Positions 1-6,633 of a stretch of DNA of 9,361 bases are shown one piece after another. Where the stretch lies: NCBI GenBank assembly GCA_029945495.1, contig JAQSCR010000544.1, positions 1 to 9,361 of the forward strand, read 5' to 3'. Under the pieces are notes generated by a model. The model was not told where the DNA came from. It saw nothing but the letters and a program-made list of their open reading frames with translations, and did not search any database. Origin of the DNA: Pseudolabrys sp. GTDB lineage: Bacteria > Pseudomonadota > Alphaproteobacteria > Rhizobiales > Xanthobacteraceae. The position numbers and the translations under genes are program-made. Every line of letters begins with the position of its first letter. Position 1 is the first letter of the stretch.

Positions 1-242
1 TTGGCGGCGAGCGCAAGGCTTTGCGCCCTAGTGCGCCGCGCCGGCATGGCGACGACAGTGTTGATGTCGGGATTGCCTTGCAGGATGCCGGCGGTGTCGG
101 CGAACACCAGCGCGTCGATAGTGGCGTCCGGCCAGGCGCGGCGCAGGCTGGCGATCAACGGCGTGGTCAGCAGCACGTCGCCGAGCCGGCGCAGCGCGAT
201 CACCAGAATTTTCGGCCGGGCCGGAAGATCGATGCGGTCCAT
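1..242 (-). CDS. GT9 heptosyltransferase-family protein, N-terminal part (3' truncated by window edge)
   Basis: The first 80 residues of a glycosyltransferase family 9 protein, the family of ADP-heptose:LPS heptosyltransferases WaaC, WaaF and WaaQ. These cytoplasmic inner-membrane enzymes add heptose to the LPS core. The N-terminus has the family's first Rossmann strand and following helix: KILVIALRRLGDVLLTTPLI at residues 11-30, with the GD pair at 21-22 where family members carry the conserved aspartate. A second strand follows with an NPDI turn near residues 57-60. The ATG at 242-240 lies 4 nt past the ligase stop codon (249-247), so the gene is probably translated with the ligase in one operon. 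The C-terminal half, with the ADP-sugar-binding region, lies outside the window. I therefore cannot say which heptosyltransferase it is, or whether it uses another sugar. The family call is firm and the specificity is open. Confidence 0.82.
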   Translation of the reverse strand, partial: MDRIDLPARPKILVIALRRLGDVLLTTPLIASLRRAWPDATIDALVFADTAGILQGNPDINTVVAMPARRTRAQSLALAA

Positions 243-246
243 GCGG

Positions 247-1515
247 TCAGGCCCCGGCGGCGGCCGGACGCGGCGGCGCTCGATTTTTCAAAGCCATGCT
301 ATTTTTCAAGGCCATGCCGCCGGCAACGCCGACGCCGATCACGTAGATCCAGCCCTGCACGAAATCGAACAGATGCGAATTGAACGCCGAGCCGACGATA
401 TTCTGCACGACGATGACGAGGCCGATCCATTCGGCCAGGCCGCTGCCGCGGAACAACATGAGGTGCGCGATCCACATCGCCCACAAGAGGACGGCGCCGA
501 CAAGCCCAAGCTGAATGGCGACGGCAAAGGTCTGATTGTGCGGATTGGTGGTGGCCGAGCCGGCCGCGCCGGTCTTGCCGACCGACGAGGCAATGAACAA
601 GTCGTGGATCGATCCGGTGCCGTGCCCGATCACCGGCGCCTCGCGAACAAAGCCGATCGACTTCTTCCAGAACTCGAGACGTTCGCCGGACGAGTTCTGC
701 GCGTCGCTGGCCTGGTATGTTTGATAGTCGGTCCAGGCCTGCAACGTCCGGGTGCGCAGATAGGGCGACGCGGCCCAGGCAACCGCGCCGACGGCCAAGG
801 CCGCCACCGTCAAGACGGCGATGCCGCGCGGACTTAAGCGCTTGACGGCAAAGACGGCCAGTAGGACCGGCAGCATGACCAGTGCGGTGCGGCCGGTCGC
901 GACGAAGAGCATGTTGGCCAGCATGCCGAAGGCAACGGCCGCCAAAGCAAACAGCCAAAGCCAGCGGCGGCGCTCGATGCAATCGACCGCCAGATACAAT
1001 AGGCCGAAGATGCAGATGACAAACTCGCCGCTTTGCGTCGCGGCATTCTTGACGATCACGAGGTCCGCCTGCAGCGGATTGAATGACAGACCGGGAGCGA
1101 ACTGGACGATCATCGAAACCAGCAAAAGAACGGCGCAAGACACAAGGAAGCCGCCGGCGACGCACAACCCGCGCGCCGAGCGCTGGAAGTGAATCAACAT
1201 CAGCGGGATGACGAGCAATTTCAGGAACGAGCCGACGCCGTTCCAGCGCTCGGCCCAGCTCACATCGGCCCACAGCACGCCGGCGACGCCGAGCGCCACC
1301 AGCAGCACCGGCAAGCCGCCCGCCGGCGTCAGAAGCGTCTCGCGCAGCGCGCGGCAGTCGAGGGTCGGGATCACCGCGACGATCCACAGCGCGGCGAGAA
1401 TACTGGTCGCCGATGTCGACCACGGCAGCGATGCGGCAAGCGCCACCGCCAGCCAATCCGCTGTGCGTTGAAGCTTCGCCTGGTCGATCAATCGGGTCAT
1501 CGCGAAAGGCATCAT
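247..1515 (-). CDS. O-antigen ligase-like polysaccharide membrane protein (WaaL/Wzy_C family)
   Basis: A 422-residue polytopic inner-membrane protein of the O-antigen ligase/polymerase superfamily. WaaL moves undecaprenyl-linked O-polysaccharide onto the lipid A-core on the periplasmic face. About ten or more hydrophobic segments run from residue 20 to 400. They are interrupted by a large polar loop at about 250-330 containing GERLEFWK (277-284), GHGTGS (297-302) and NPHNQTF (324-330). The histidine at 326 and the arginine at 209 (ATGRTAL) fit the conserved ligase residues in these places. I chose the ATG at 1515: it overlaps the upstream glycosyltransferase stop codon as ATGA and has GGAA about 6-8 nt upstream; an ATG directly follows at 1512. 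The frame is open further upstream to 2076, but that part is antiparallel-frame noise under the glycosyltransferase. The C-terminus carries a duplicated MALKN. A Wzy polymerase cannot be excluded by sequence, but the core-gene setting favours a ligase. Confidence 0.85.
   Translation of the reverse strand: MMPFAMTRLIDQAKLQRTADWLAVALAASLPWSTSATSILAALWIVAVIPTLDCRALRETLLTPAGGLPVLLVALGVAGVLWADVSWAERWNGVGSFLKLLVIPLMLIHFQRSARGLCVAGGFLVSCAVLLLVSMIVQFAPGLSFNPLQADLVIVKNAATQSGEFVICIFGLLYLAVDCIERRRWLWLFALAAVAFGMLANMLFVATGRTALVMLPVLLAVFAVKRLSPRGIAVLTVAALAVGAVAWAASPYLRTRTLQAWTDYQTYQASDAQNSSGERLEFWKKSIGFVREAPVIGHGTGSIHDLFIASSVGKTGAAGSATTNPHNQTFAVAIQLGLVGAVLLWAMWIAHLMLFRGSGLAEWIGLVIVVQNIVGSAFNSHLFDFVQGWIYVIGVGVAGGMALKNSMALKNRAPPRPAAAGA
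283..318. repeat. Tandem 18-bp direct repeat inside the ligase gene, two copies
   Basis: Two adjacent 18-bp copies, 283-300 and 301-318, match at 16 of 18 positions (atttttcaaagccatgct and atttttcaaggccatgcc). They lie in frame near the 3' end of the ligase gene and encode MALKN twice, with a serine between. The unit is AT-richer than its surroundings. It looks like a small in-frame slippage or duplication product in the cytoplasmic tail. Confidence 0.9.
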
Positions 1516-2360
1516 CGGCTTTCCGTTCCAGCGCCCGCGAACGATATTTTCAATGCCGACAGGCCGCGCCTGGCGCGCACGCCGTCGCCTTCGAGAATTT
1601 CCGCCAGCTTGCGCTCGTTCTCCGGCAAGGCCGAGCGGTCGGCCTCGGCATGCCAGAGGTGAATGACGCCGGTGGCGAAGCTGCCGTCCTTGCGCGTCAC
1701 GCCGGCGCGCAGCAGCCGGACGATGATGTCGGAGTCTTCCTTGCCCCAGCCGCTGTAGTCGGCATCGTAGCCGTCGACGGTCAGCAGGTCGCGCCGCCAG
1801 ATCGCCAGATTGGCCGAGCGCGCGCCGCGCCATTGCTTTTGGCGCAACCGGCGCAGCGGCCCGAGCGGCAACTGCAGCAGCGCCGACAGCCGGTTGACGC
1901 CGCCGGCAAACCGTTCGCGTATCCAGGTGACGCAGCCCCAGGTCTCCGGCGCCAGGCCGTCGCGCAGCACCTTCGCGGTCAGATCGCGCGACAGCAGGAT
2001 ACGGTTGCCGGTGACGAAGGCGCCGGGCTCGGCGAGACGGCGGTGGGTGGCGACAAAGTCGGGCCGCACGATGCAATCGCCGTCGAGGAATAGGCAGTAG
2101 TCGCCGCGCGCCGCGAGCACGGCGCGGTTGCGGATCTCGCCGGCGCGGAAGCCCTTGTCCTCGTGCCAGACATGCTCGACGCGATGGCCGATCGAGGCCT
2201 TCGCCGCCTCGACCAAAGCCGCCGTGGCCGGACCCGAGCCGTCGTCGGCGACGATCACTTCAAAGTCGGGATCAGTCTGGCCGCGAAGCGAGCGCAGCAC
2301 CGCGGCGAGCGCGTCCTCGCGGTTATAGGTGGTGACGATGACGGAAATCAGCGCGGCCAC
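1512..2360 (-). CDS. Family 2 glycosyltransferase with galactosyltransferase-like C-terminal motif
   Basis: A 282-residue cytoplasmic GT-A fold glycosyltransferase that probably adds a sugar to the LPS core or an O-antigen precursor. Visible motifs, numbered from the GTG start: ISVIVTTYNRED (5-16) as the first nucleotide-binding strand, VIVADDGSG (36-43), the metal-binding DxD motif in FLDGDCI (91-97), and SGWGKEDSD (203-211). The last resembles the GWGxED acceptor/catalytic motif of beta-1,4-galactosyltransferase C-terminal domains and polypeptide sugar transferases. A conserved-looking HLWH lies at 234-237. I chose the GTG at 2360 because the family homology begins at once after it and an AAGAGA element lies 7 nt upstream. 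The frame is open to a TTG at 2489, with an ATG at 2453; these add a Pro/Ala-rich segment with no domain match that would crowd the divergent gene. It overlaps the ligase by ATGA. Donor and acceptor are unknown. Confidence 0.85.
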   Translation of the reverse strand: MAALISVIVTTYNREDALAAVLRSLRGQTDPDFEVIVADDGSGPATAALVEAAKASIGHRVEHVWHEDKGFRAGEIRNRAVLAARGDYCLFLDGDCIVRPDFVATHRRLAEPGAFVTGNRILLSRDLTAKVLRDGLAPETWGCVTWIRERFAGGVNRLSALLQLPLGPLRRLRQKQWRGARSANLAIWRRDLLTVDGYDADYSGWGKEDSDIIVRLLRAGVTRKDGSFATGVIHLWHAEADRSALPENERKLAEILEGDGVRARRGLSALKISFAGAGTESR

Positions 2361-2488
2361 GAAGGGTTCTCTTGCAGCTTGAATGCCTGCGCAGGCTTTA
2401 GCCGAAGTCCCCGGCGGCGACAAATCGGCCGGGGGACGCGGTGATTTTGCCATTGCCCTTGCTAGCCTCAACTGGCAACTATCGAGCA
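2361..2488. promoter_or_regulatory. Divergent intergenic region between two GT2 genes, with two inverted repeats
   Basis: If the left gene starts at 2360, this 128-bp stretch must hold promoters for both divergent glycosyltransferase genes. It contains a perfect 12-bp palindrome, GCCTGCGCAGGC (2385-2396). It also holds a near-perfect hairpin in which GTCCCCGGC (2407-2415) pairs with GCCGGGGGAC (2428-2437) across one bulged G. I see no convincing -35/-10 pair. If the left gene instead starts at the ATG at 2453, most of this would be coding, so the regulatory reading is tentative. Confidence 0.35.
2368..2373 (-). promoter_or_regulatory. Ribosome binding site supporting the GTG start of the GT2 gene
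   Basis: On the minus strand the hexamer AAGAGA sits 7 nt ahead of the GTG codon at 2360. It is the best Shine-Dalgarno-like element near the point where glycosyltransferase homology begins. The alternative ATG at 2453 has only an AAGGG placed 3 nt away, which is too close for ideal pairing. Confidence 0.45.
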
Positions 2489-3283
2489 ATGCCTAAGATA
2501 ACCGCCTATATCCTCAGCTTTAACGAGGAAGAGAAGATCGCCGCCGCGGTCGAGACCGTGCTGTGGGCGGACGAAGTGGTGGTGGTCGATTCGTTCAGCA
2601 CCGACCGAACGCCTGAGATCGCCACGTCGCTTGGCGCCCGCGTCGTCAATGTGCCGTTCAACGGCTTCGGCGATTTGCGCAACCGCGCGCTGGAAGCCTG
2701 CCAATACGAGTGGATCTTCAGCCTCGATTCCGACGAGCGCTGCACCGCGGAGGTGCGCGACGAGATCCTGGCGCTGATCGACGGCACGCCTGCGCACGAC
2801 GTCTATCTGGTGCCGCGCCGCAGCTACATGATGGGGCGCTGGATCAAGGGCTCCGGCTGGTATCCGAATTTCCGTCAGCCGCAGCTCTTCCGCAAAGGCG
2901 CGATGCGCTACACGCTCGAGCCAGTGCACGAAGGCTATGAGAACCTCAGCGGCAAGCCGCTCGGCACCTTGCAGAATGCGGTTTGGCAATTCCCATTCCG
3001 CAATCTCGCGGAAGTCATCAACAAGATGAACCGCTATTCCTCGCTCGGCGTGCCCAAGCTCGCCGGCAAACGGGTGTCGATGGCGAGCGCGCTCGGCCAT
3101 GGCCTCTGGTCGTTCTTCAAGCACTATGTGTTGAAGCGGGGCTTCCTCGACGGCTGGGCCGGCTTCGTCATCGCCTTCGGCAATTTCGAAGGCACGTTCT
3201 ACCGCTACGCCAAGCGCTTTGAGGAGACGCAAGCCTGGGCGCCGCCGAAGGGCCAGCCGATCAGGCGCGAGCCGCTTCCGTAA
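2489..3283 (+). CDS. WaaE/LgtF-like LPS core glycosyltransferase, family 2
   Basis: A 264-residue GT2 enzyme resembling the WaaE/KdtX/LgtF group, whose known members add a beta-1,4-glucose to inner-core heptose using UDP-glucose. Motifs: ITAYILSFNEEEKI (4-17), VVVVDSFSTDRT (30-41) with the group's typical D-S-x-S-x-D-x-T pattern, FSLDSDER (77-84) as the DxD metal site, and GWYPNFRQPQLFRK (123-136) matching the GWYP...LRLFR stretch of WaaE proteins. EPVHEGY (144-150) supplies the likely catalytic acidic residue. The C-terminal third (about 195-245) has aromatic, amphipathic segments that probably touch the membrane. I chose the ATG at 2489, where homology begins; an in-frame GTG at 2441 would add 16 unmatched residues. 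The Shine-Dalgarno is weak (GAG 3 nt from the start). The gene stands alone on the plus strand, facing fkbM. The exact sugar is inferred from the family. Confidence 0.85.
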   Translation: MPKITAYILSFNEEEKIAAAVETVLWADEVVVVDSFSTDRTPEIATSLGARVVNVPFNGFGDLRNRALEACQYEWIFSLDSDERCTAEVRDEILALIDGTPAHDVYLVPRRSYMMGRWIKGSGWYPNFRQPQLFRKGAMRYTLEPVHEGYENLSGKPLGTLQNAVWQFPFRNLAEVINKMNRYSSLGVPKLAGKRVSMASALGHGLWSFFKHYVLKRGFLDGWAGFVIAFGNFEGTFYRYAKRFEETQAWAPPKGQPIRREPLP

Positions 3284-3287
3284 GTTT

Positions 3288-3387
3288 GTCATTCCGGACG
3301 ACGCGAAGCGGCGATCCGGAATCCAGATACACGCCGAGCAATACCGCTGGATTCCGGGTTCGCGCTCTTAGCGCGCCCCGGAATGAC
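3288..3387. repeat. Nested palindromic intergenic repeat (REP-like, two inverted hairpin halves)
   Basis: A 100-bp element filling the gap between two convergent genes (stops at 3283 and 3394). The outer arms GTCATTCCGG (3288-3297) and CCGGAATGAC (3378-3387) are perfect complements. So are the inner arms CCGGAATCCAG (3316-3326) and CTGGATTCCGG (3347-3357). Each half can also fold alone: ATTCCGGA/TCCGGAAT (3291-3298 with 3315-3322), and ATTCCGGG/CCCGGAAT (3351-3358 with 3377-3384) enclosing CGCGCT-CTT-AGCGCG (3361-3375). It thus behaves as two inverted copies of one hairpin. I recall similar ATTCCGG palindromes scattered through Bradyrhizobium and Rhodopseudomonas genomes. Its place suggests it may also end transcription from both sides, though there is no U-tract. 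Confidence 0.88.
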
Positions 3388-3393
3388 CGCTAT

Positions 3394-4119
3394 CTACTTC
3401 CCCCGCACCCGGCGCGAGAAATTGCGCAGCCAGCGGAACGGCAGCGCCAGATAATATTTGCGGAAGATTTCCCACCAGTCGCCGCTCTGCATGCGAACGG
3501 CGGAATCCTGCGGCACGTACCAGCCGTTGTTCTCGAAGCGGCGCACGATGCGATAGCCGGCGCCGGTCAGATAACGGTGCTTCGACAGATCGGCGACGTG
3601 GTCTTCCAGCAGAATGAGGCGCGGCTGCCAGCGGGCAATGTCGAAGCCGCGCAGTACTTCGATCTCATGGCCTTCGACGTCGATCGACAGGAAATCGAAA
3701 TGCGCCGGCGCGTGCGCTTCGTCGAGCACGCTATCGAGCGTGCGGATCGGCACTTCGATGATCGCCCGCGGCGCGGCGCCTGGCGCCATGCCGGCGCGGT
3801 CGAGCGACGACAGAGGACCCGCGACATGCAGCGGCAGCGTGCCGCCTTCATGCTCCGGACCGGAACAGGCGACGGCGAAAACTTTCGCCATGCGCATGGC
3901 GCGCAGTTCGCGCGCCAGATCCGGTTGCGGTTCGATCAGCAGCCCGGTCCAGCCGGCCTGCTCAAGATGCCAGGTCTGCGAGCGGACGCGCGGCTCGTTG
4001 GCGCCGACTTCGACGAAGAAGCCTTTGGTGTCACCGAAGAAGGCGGCGACCATCCGCATTTCGGGATCGAGCGGCGACACTTGTTGAATCTCTTGCGGCT
4101 TCAATCGCGCGTCTTTCAT
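3394..4119 (-). CDS. FkbM-family SAM-dependent methyltransferase
   Basis: A 241-residue class I methyltransferase of the FkbM family, whose members O-methylate sugars and natural products. The SAM-binding motif FFVEVGANEP lies at 34-43, an acidic end of strand two (LLIEPQPD) at 60-67, and IRTLDSVLDE at 125-134. The family signature FDFLSIDVEGHEIEVLRGFD covers 141-160. The C-terminus (about 215-241) is rich in aromatic and basic residues, which may favour membrane association. No signal peptide is seen, so it is cytoplasmic. The ATG at 4119 overlaps the hldE stop as ATGA, so its translation is probably coupled to hldE. This setting suggests that it methylates a sugar of the LPS core or O-chain, perhaps a heptose; the substrate itself is an inference. 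The gene ends 6 nt from the palindromic repeat. Confidence 0.88.
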   Translation of the reverse strand: MKDARLKPQEIQQVSPLDPEMRMVAAFFGDTKGFFVEVGANEPRVRSQTWHLEQAGWTGLLIEPQPDLARELRAMRMAKVFAVACSGPEHEGGTLPLHVAGPLSSLDRAGMAPGAAPRAIIEVPIRTLDSVLDEAHAPAHFDFLSIDVEGHEIEVLRGFDIARWQPRLILLEDHVADLSKHRYLTGAGYRIVRRFENNGWYVPQDSAVRMQSGDWWEIFRKYYLALPFRWLRNFSRRVRGK

Positions 4120-5588
4120 TTATCTTTGAGGGCGCGCGAGCGCTCCACCATCGACGTCGTCGATTGCCCGGGCACCAGATCGATCAGCACCACCGAGCCG
4201 CCGAGCGCCTCAACGATATCGTGACCGACCACATCCTCGCGTCTGTAGTCGCTGCCTTTGACCAGGACGGTCGGCTTGACGCGCGCGATCAGTTCCTTCG
4301 GCGTGTCCTCGTCGAAGACGACGACCAGATCGACGGCAGCGAGCGCGGCGAGAACCTCGGCGCGCGACTGAACGTTCTGCACCGGGCGGCCGAGGCCTTT
4401 GAGCCGCGTCACCGAAGCATCGCCGTTGAGGCCCAGCACCAGCCGGTCGCAAGATGCGCGCGCACCGGCCAAGAGCTTGACGTGGCCGGGGTGCAGCAGG
4501 TCGAAGCAGCCATTGGTGAAGCCGATGCGCAGGCCGTCTTTTCGCCAGTCGTCGAGATGCTCGTCGAGCAGCGCCCAGTCGAACACGATCTTTTCTTCCG
4601 GCGCCAGCGAGGCCGCCGGCAGAATCCGCGAGCGCAATTCGGCGACGGAAAGCGTCGCGGTGCCGCGTTTGCCGACCACCACGGCGGCGGCGGCATTGGC
4701 GGCGCGCATCGCGGATTCGAAATCGGCGCCCATCGCCAGCATCGCCGACAGCACGGCGACCACGGTGTCGCCGGCGCCGGAAACATCGCGCACCCGCACC
4801 GGATAGGCCGGCACATGGATCGGCGCGCCCTCCCCCACCAACGTCATGCCAGCTTCGCTGCGCGTCACCAGCACCGCTTTCGCGTCGAGCGCATTGGCGA
4901 GACTGGCGGCGGCCTGCGCGATCTCGTCGTCGGTCTGCGCGGCGCTGCCGGTGGCGTCGGCGAGTTCCTGGCGGTTCGGCGTGATCAAGGTCGCGCCGCG
5001 ATAGATGCTGTAGTCGCGCCCCTTCGGATCGACCACTACGGGCTTGTTGAGCTTGTTGGCGGCATCGATGACGGCGCGGATGACGCGCGGCGTCAGCGCG
5101 CCCTTGGCGTAATCGGACAATACCACCGCGCCGGCGCGCGGCATGGCGCCGAGCGCATGGGCGATCAACGCATCCTCGGCGTCGGAGTTGATGGCGCCGG
5201 CGCTTTCCCAATCGGCGCGCAACAGATGCGCCGAATGATGCTCGGAGACGAAGCGCACCTTGCGCGTGGTCTGGCGCATCGGGTCGATGACGAGTTGGAA
5301 TTCGATCAGCGCATTGGCGGTGAGCGCCTTGGTCAGCGCATTGCCGGCATCGTCGTCGCCGACCACGCCGACGAAGATGCAGCGGCTGCCTAACGCCACC
5401 AGATTGCGCGCGACATTGCCGGCGCCGCCGACCATGACCTCGGTGCGCTTGACCGCGATCACCGGCGTCGGCGCCTCCGGCGAGATGCGCGTCACGCTGC
5501 CATAGATAAACTCGTCCAGCATCAGATCGCCGATGCAGAGTACGGTCTGATCGCCGAGGTCGGAGAGATGTTTATCGAAATCGAACAT
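4116..5588 (-). CDS. hldE: Bifunctional heptose 7-phosphate kinase / heptose 1-phosphate adenylyltransferase HldE
   Basis: A 490-residue cytoplasmic enzyme of ADP-heptose synthesis. Its N-terminal ribokinase-fold domain (about 1-320) phosphorylates D-glycero-D-manno-heptose 7-phosphate at O1. Its C-terminal nucleotidyltransferase domain (about 345-490) adds AMP from ATP. The kinase part shows IGDLMLDEFIYG (19-30), the sugar-binding GGAGNVARN (54-62), the VVDPKGRDY stretch (185-193), and DVSGAGDT (268-275) with the catalytic base Asp274 in the anion hole. The transferase part shows FTNGCFDLLHPGHV (357-370), the HxGH-type site as HPGH, and VLVKGSDYRREDVVG (441-455). Length and domain order match full-length HldE, so both activities should be present. 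An AGGA lies 10 nt before the ATG. The gene follows hldD after a 64-nt gap holding a palindrome, and overlaps fkbM by ATGA. Confidence 0.97.
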   Translation of the reverse strand: MFDFDKHLSDLGDQTVLCIGDLMLDEFIYGSVTRISPEAPTPVIAVKRTEVMVGGAGNVARNLVALGSRCIFVGVVGDDDAGNALTKALTANALIEFQLVIDPMRQTTRKVRFVSEHHSAHLLRADWESAGAINSDAEDALIAHALGAMPRAGAVVLSDYAKGALTPRVIRAVIDAANKLNKPVVVDPKGRDYSIYRGATLITPNRQELADATGSAAQTDDEIAQAAASLANALDAKAVLVTRSEAGMTLVGEGAPIHVPAYPVRVRDVSGAGDTVVAVLSAMLAMGADFESAMRAANAAAAVVVGKRGTATLSVAELRSRILPAASLAPEEKIVFDWALLDEHLDDWRKDGLRIGFTNGCFDLLHPGHVKLLAGARASCDRLVLGLNGDASVTRLKGLGRPVQNVQSRAEVLAALAAVDLVVVFDEDTPKELIARVKPTVLVKGSDYRREDVVGHDIVEALGGSVVLIDLVPGQSTTSMVERSRALKDK

Positions 5589-5602
5589 ACTTATTTTGTC
5601 CT

Positions 5603-5651
5603 GCGCATGATCTTATCCGAAAACCGGTTCCCATTTTTCGGGATCATGCGC
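5603..5651. repeat. 49-nt palindromic repeat between hldD and hldE
   Basis: A long interrupted palindrome: GCGCATGATC (5603-5612) pairs perfectly with GATCATGCGC (5642-5651), and CCGAAAA (5617-5623) pairs with TTTTCGG (5635-5641). Between them lie a 4-nt one-sided bulge (TTAT) and an 11-nt loop. It starts one base past the hldD stop codon and ends next to the AGGA of hldE. I recall near-identical GCGCATGATC palindromes as common dispersed repeats in Rhizobiales genomes; a genome search would settle that. In the hldD-hldE transcript it would form a strong hairpin. Confidence 0.88.
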
Positions 5652-5652
5652 G

Positions 5653-6633
5653 CTACTTGTACTTGTCTTCGCAATCGAGATAGCCGGTGACGTACTGCCC
5701 GACGGCTTTCTCAAGCGGGGTGAAGCCGGCGTTATAGCCGGCGCGGCGCAGATTCTCGACGTGCGCTTGCGTGAAATACTGGTACTGGCCGCGGATCGCT
5801 TCCGGCATGTCGACATAGTCGATGTTCGGCGCGCGGCCGAGCGCCGCGAACATCGCCGCGATCATGTCGCGGAAGCTTTCGGCCTTGCCGGTGCCGACAT
5901 TGAAGATGCCGTTGACCTTCGGCGTATCGATGAGCCAGCGCACGACGGCGACGACGTCGTCGATATAGATGAAATCGCGGCGCTGCTCGCCATCGCCGAT
6001 ACCGTCGCGGTGCGACTTGAACAGTTTCACCGGCTGGCCCGCCTTGGCGCCGGCGAAAACTTTCGACAGTACGCTGGCCATAGCGCCTTTGTGATATTCG
6101 TTCGGACCGTAGACGTTGAAGAACTTCAGCCCGGCCCAGTGCGGCGGCAGCTTCTGCTTTTTGACGACGCGGTCGACCAGCGCCAGGTCGAACAGGTGCT
6201 TGCTCCAGCCGTACAGGTTCATCGGCCGCAGCTTGCGCAACTCGGGCAACGACCAGTCGTCGGTGAAGCCCAGCTCGCCCTCGCCATAGGTCGCCGCCGA
6301 CGAAGCGTAGATGAACGGCGTCTGGGTTTGTGTGCACCAGTCGAGCAGGCGCAGCGACAGGCGGAAATTGTTCTCCATCACCAGATCGCCGTCGGTCGCG
6401 GTGGTGTCGGAAATCGCACCCATGTGGATGACGGCATCCAACTTGCGGCCGTCGAGCCATTTGGCGAGGTCGGACGGCGGCACGAAGTCGGCGATCTGCC
6501 GCTTGGCCAGGTTCCGCCACTTGGCCGCGTCACCGAGGACGTCGTTGACGACGACATCGGTCCGCCCGGCCTCGTTGAGGCTGGCGACGATGTTCGAGCC
6601 GATAAAGCCAGCGCCGCCGGTAACCAGAAACAT
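5653..6633 (-). CDS. hldD: ADP-L-glycero-D-manno-heptose 6-epimerase HldD
   Basis: A 326-residue short-chain dehydrogenase/reductase-type epimerase. It inverts C6 of ADP-D-glycero-D-manno-heptose to give the L,D form used by heptosyltransferases, and keeps NADP bound in the cytoplasm. The Rossmann motif TGGAGFIGSN spans 5-14. The catalytic pair is in YGWSK (Tyr141, Lys145), with SSAATYGEG at 111-119. FFNVYGPNEYHKGAMASV (171-188) is the typical HldD/RfaD stretch, followed by RRDFIYIDDVV (218-228) and a C-terminal RGQYQYFT (281-288). Length fits the family (about 310-330). The ATG at 6633 has a good AAGGGG 5 nt upstream. It is the first gene of the minus-strand run hldD-hldE-fkbM and diverges from waaF, so the intergenic region to its right should hold its promoter. 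Confidence 0.97.
   Translation of the reverse strand: MFLVTGGAGFIGSNIVASLNEAGRTDVVVNDVLGDAAKWRNLAKRQIADFVPPSDLAKWLDGRKLDAVIHMGAISDTTATDGDLVMENNFRLSLRLLDWCTQTQTPFIYASSAATYGEGELGFTDDWSLPELRKLRPMNLYGWSKHLFDLALVDRVVKKQKLPPHWAGLKFFNVYGPNEYHKGAMASVLSKVFAGAKAGQPVKLFKSHRDGIGDGEQRRDFIYIDDVVAVVRWLIDTPKVNGIFNVGTGKAESFRDMIAAMFAALGRAPNIDYVDMPEAIRGQYQYFTQAHVENLRRAGYNAGFTPLEKAVGQYVTGYLDCEDKYK

Noticed and set aside
1..837. Long plus-strand open frame opposite the GT9 and ligase genes
   Set aside because: Its translation is Arg/Gly/Asp-rich low complexity with no domain, while the minus strand gives clear GT9 and ligase proteins. High GC makes such antisense frames common.
1516..2076. Upstream extension of the ligase reading frame
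   Set aside because: The added part is an Arg/Ala-rich sequence lying over the GT2 gene in another frame. Ligase homology and the ATGA overlap place the start at 1515.
3286..4224. 312-codon plus-strand frame opposite fkbM
   Set aside because: It runs through the palindromic repeat and antisense to the FkbM motifs, and its product has no recognisable domain.
4164..5393. 409-codon plus-strand frame opposite hldE
   Set aside because: Low-complexity Arg/His/Gly/Ala-rich product, antisense to the well-conserved kinase and transferase motifs.
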